The position numbers were made by a program, and so were the translations under genes. 64,000 nucleotides of DNA from CAZLRH01 sp964562015 (GTDB taxonomy: Bacteria; Verrucomicrobiota; Verrucomicrobiia; Opitutales; JABDGR01). The stretch's first letter is position 1. Each line of letters opens with the position of its first letter. The notes beneath the pieces were generated by a model, which did not search any database, had not been told where the DNA came from, and saw nothing but the letters and a program-made list of their open reading frames with translations. The stretch is from contig CAZLRH010000019.1 in assembly GCA_964562015.1 (NCBI GenBank), positions 4,070-68,069 on the forward strand. Direction: 5' to 3'. Shown one piece after another: positions 62,929 through 64,000 of this stretch.

Positions 62929-63269
62929 GACGTAGTTGTAGTCGAGGGTGAAGGATTCGCCCTCGCTGATGGGCTACAATACGCCATGCGCGGTGCTTTG
63001 GCGATGGGGTGTAACCCGCCGCCGAAGGGCAAGGTGGCTCGGAATATTCCTTGGCGGAAAAAATGCGGAGCAAATTGGATCAAGGCGGAGCTAGGCGGGT
63101 CGGGGACGCCCCGCCCTACCCAAATGGCAAACGCGCGGCGGAGCGCGCGTTCCGCCTTGATCACCGAACCTCCGCCATAGGCACAAACCTTCACCGTGAG
63201 CACCATAGCTTCACCTTGAGTGACCTACTTTCGCCTTGAATGGCTTACTTCCGTCTTGGACGCGAACGG
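62929..63269. other. intergenic region, repeat-bearing, no gene recognised
   Basis: 341 bases between the small membrane peptide and the lipoprotein gene. It contains the nested palindromes at 63079-63161 and degenerate CCTTGA-type words at about 63205-63240, like those at 52651-52694. Confidence 0.6.
63079..63161. repeat. nested palindromic intergenic element (GGCGGGTCGGGG family)
   Basis: Outer arms ATCAAGGCGGA (63079-63089) and TCCGCCTTGAT (63151-63161) are perfect complements. Inside is CGGGTCGGGGACGCCCCGCC, itself self-complementary around GGGGACGCCCC, followed by a GCGC-rich hairpin. Confidence 0.85.
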
Positions 63270-63449
63270 CTACATCCGCCCGTTGACGGGCGTGAGGATC
63301 GGGCCCGCCCCTGGAGCACCGCCGGCACCGGTGCCGCCGCCCATGCCTGCGCCGACCCCGGCGGGATTGGGGTTGGTCACGGGTTTCTCCGCGCAGGCGG
63401 ACAAAAAGAGCAAAACCAAAACGGCAGAAAGGACGAAAAGGCGTTTCAT
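63270..63449 (-). CDS. small Gly-rich lipoprotein
   Basis: A 59-residue protein. The signal MKRLFVLSAVLVLLFLSAC ends in a lipobox with Cys19, followed by a Gly/Ala/Pro-rich mature part ending ILTPVNGRM. The acylated Cys followed by Ala/Glu suggests an envelope lipoprotein. Function unknown. It lies downstream of the ccsA-like gene on the same strand. Confidence 0.7.
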   Translation of the reverse strand: MKRLFVLSAVLVLLFLSACAEKPVTNPNPAGVGAGMGGGTGAGGAPGAGPILTPVNGRM

Positions 63450-63497
63450 GAGGATTTGATTTACCGCAAAGGCGCGAAGGGAAAAAGAGGAATACTT

Positions 63498-63607
63498 AAC
63501 CGCAGATTACGCAGATAAACGCAGATGCGAATGAGGGGCAGATGGGAAAGACGGGAGGAGTGGTCGCGTAGTTTTTTAATCGGCGAAAATCTGCGCCATC
63601 TGCGGTT
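63498..63607. repeat. inverted repeat of the CGCAGAT family
   Basis: A 19-nt arm AACCGCAGATTACGCAGAT (63498-63516) pairs with 63589-63607 with two mismatches. The arm is closely related to the inner arm of the element at 18850-19029. It fills the gap between the lipoprotein and the ccsA-like gene. A related single arm with CCGCAAAGGCGCGAAGG lies at about 63463-63485. Confidence 0.9.
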
Positions 63608-63634
63608 CCTCTTTCTGGTTTTTGGTTTCCGGCT

Positions 63635-64000
63635 TCACGCGTGGGCCGGGGCGAGAACCATCCGGCGGCGGAGCGCGGCGGGCGGCACGAAGGCCAGCGC
63701 CATGATGGCGAGCTGGGAGGCCCAGAAGATCATCAGCCCGACAAACGTGCCGGCCATGAAGCCGTAACTGTGCAGACCCACGCCGAGGAGATTCACGCCG
63801 AGGCCGGACCACGCGGTCACGATATTGCCGCCAACGGCGAGGGCCATTTGCGTGCGTTCGGTGACGAGCTTGCCCCAGCGCGCATGCAGGAAAATCGCGC
63901 ACCAGAGGACGATGAGCAGCGCGCCGTTTTCCTTCGGGTCCCAGCCCCAGAAGCGGCCCCAGCTTTGGTCGGCCCAGATGCCGCCGAGCATCGTGCCGAC
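63635..64000 (-). CDS. ccsA: cytochrome c assembly protein, CcsA-type, N-terminus outside window
   Basis: About 122 C-terminal residues in frame to the window edge. WGRFWGWDPKENGALLIVLW is the WWD heme-handling motif, followed by WSGLGVNLLGVGLHSYGF with the conserved His, and two TM helices. In system II cytochrome c maturation CcsA carries heme with CcsB. The presence of system II is inferred from this fragment alone. The real start lies beyond position 64000. Confidence 0.9.
   Translation of the reverse strand, partial: VGTMLGGIWADQSWGRFWGWDPKENGALLIVLWCAIFLHARWGKLVTERTQMALAVGGNIVTAWSGLGVNLLGVGLHSYGFMAGTFVGLMIFWASQLAIMALAFVPPAALRRRMVLAPAHA

Overview
The window is high-GC, densely packed bacterial chromosome that most resembles Verrucomicrobiota, probably Opitutae/Opitutaceae. 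The evidence is the gene mix rather than any marker RNA: a fused SecDF, a DUF1552 Tat protein, a PEP-CTERM protein, a homodimer-type glycyl-tRNA synthetase, Ig-like/NHL secreted proteins, an ebo cluster, and many dispersed palindromic intergenic repeats. No rRNA, tRNA, CRISPR array, integrase or transposase was seen.

Layout. 1-4.6 kb: the minus-strand genes DinB, NRDE and an alpha/beta-hydrolase-DedA fusion, then a ferredoxin convergent with a SIS-like protein. 4.8-8 kb: an outer-membrane barrel protein and a membrane-anchored TPR protein, divergently arranged. 8-16 kb: a long minus-strand run of histidine kinase, RodZ-like protein, small hypothetical, eboB, a TPR gene, eboE, eboC and eboD. 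It is an Ebo metabolite-trafficking locus interrupted by a TPR gene that is flanked by a 58-bp direct duplication of the eboE 5' end. 16-22.4 kb: housekeeping genes (cupin, stand-alone coaB, VC0807-like membrane protein, gmhA-like, guaB, ade). 22.5-27.3 kb: two secreted Ig-like proteins, one with a pepsin-type aspartic-protease N-terminal region, and a small RHH regulator between them.

27.3-40 kb: a single-strand phage-derived cassette of Mu type (DUF935 portal, I-protein protease/scaffold, decoration-like protein, capsid, connector-like proteins, fibre, holin-like protein, tail/baseplate-like protein). It has no visible terminase, tape measure, sheath/tube, endolysin, integrase or transposase. 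Its fibre gene carries a Sec signal peptide whose hydrophobic core is encoded by one arm of a dispersed genomic repeat. This is the most unusual part of the window.

40.3-46.5 kb: a zinc-ribbon membrane protein and a MarR-MacA-ATPase-permease-TolC-type efflux operon with a palindromic operator. 46.6-53.5 kb: DUF1552, GH28, YmdB-like phosphodiesterase, PEP-CTERM protein and cupin. 53.9-60 kb: yajC-secDF-recJ on plus, convergent with rmuC. 60-64 kb: vapBC, a zinc-ribbon protein, glyS, a small lipoprotein and the C-terminal part of a CcsA-type cytochrome c assembly protein.

Most starts lack a clear Shine-Dalgarno sequence, so several start choices rest on domain boundaries, signal peptides or overlap with the preceding gene.
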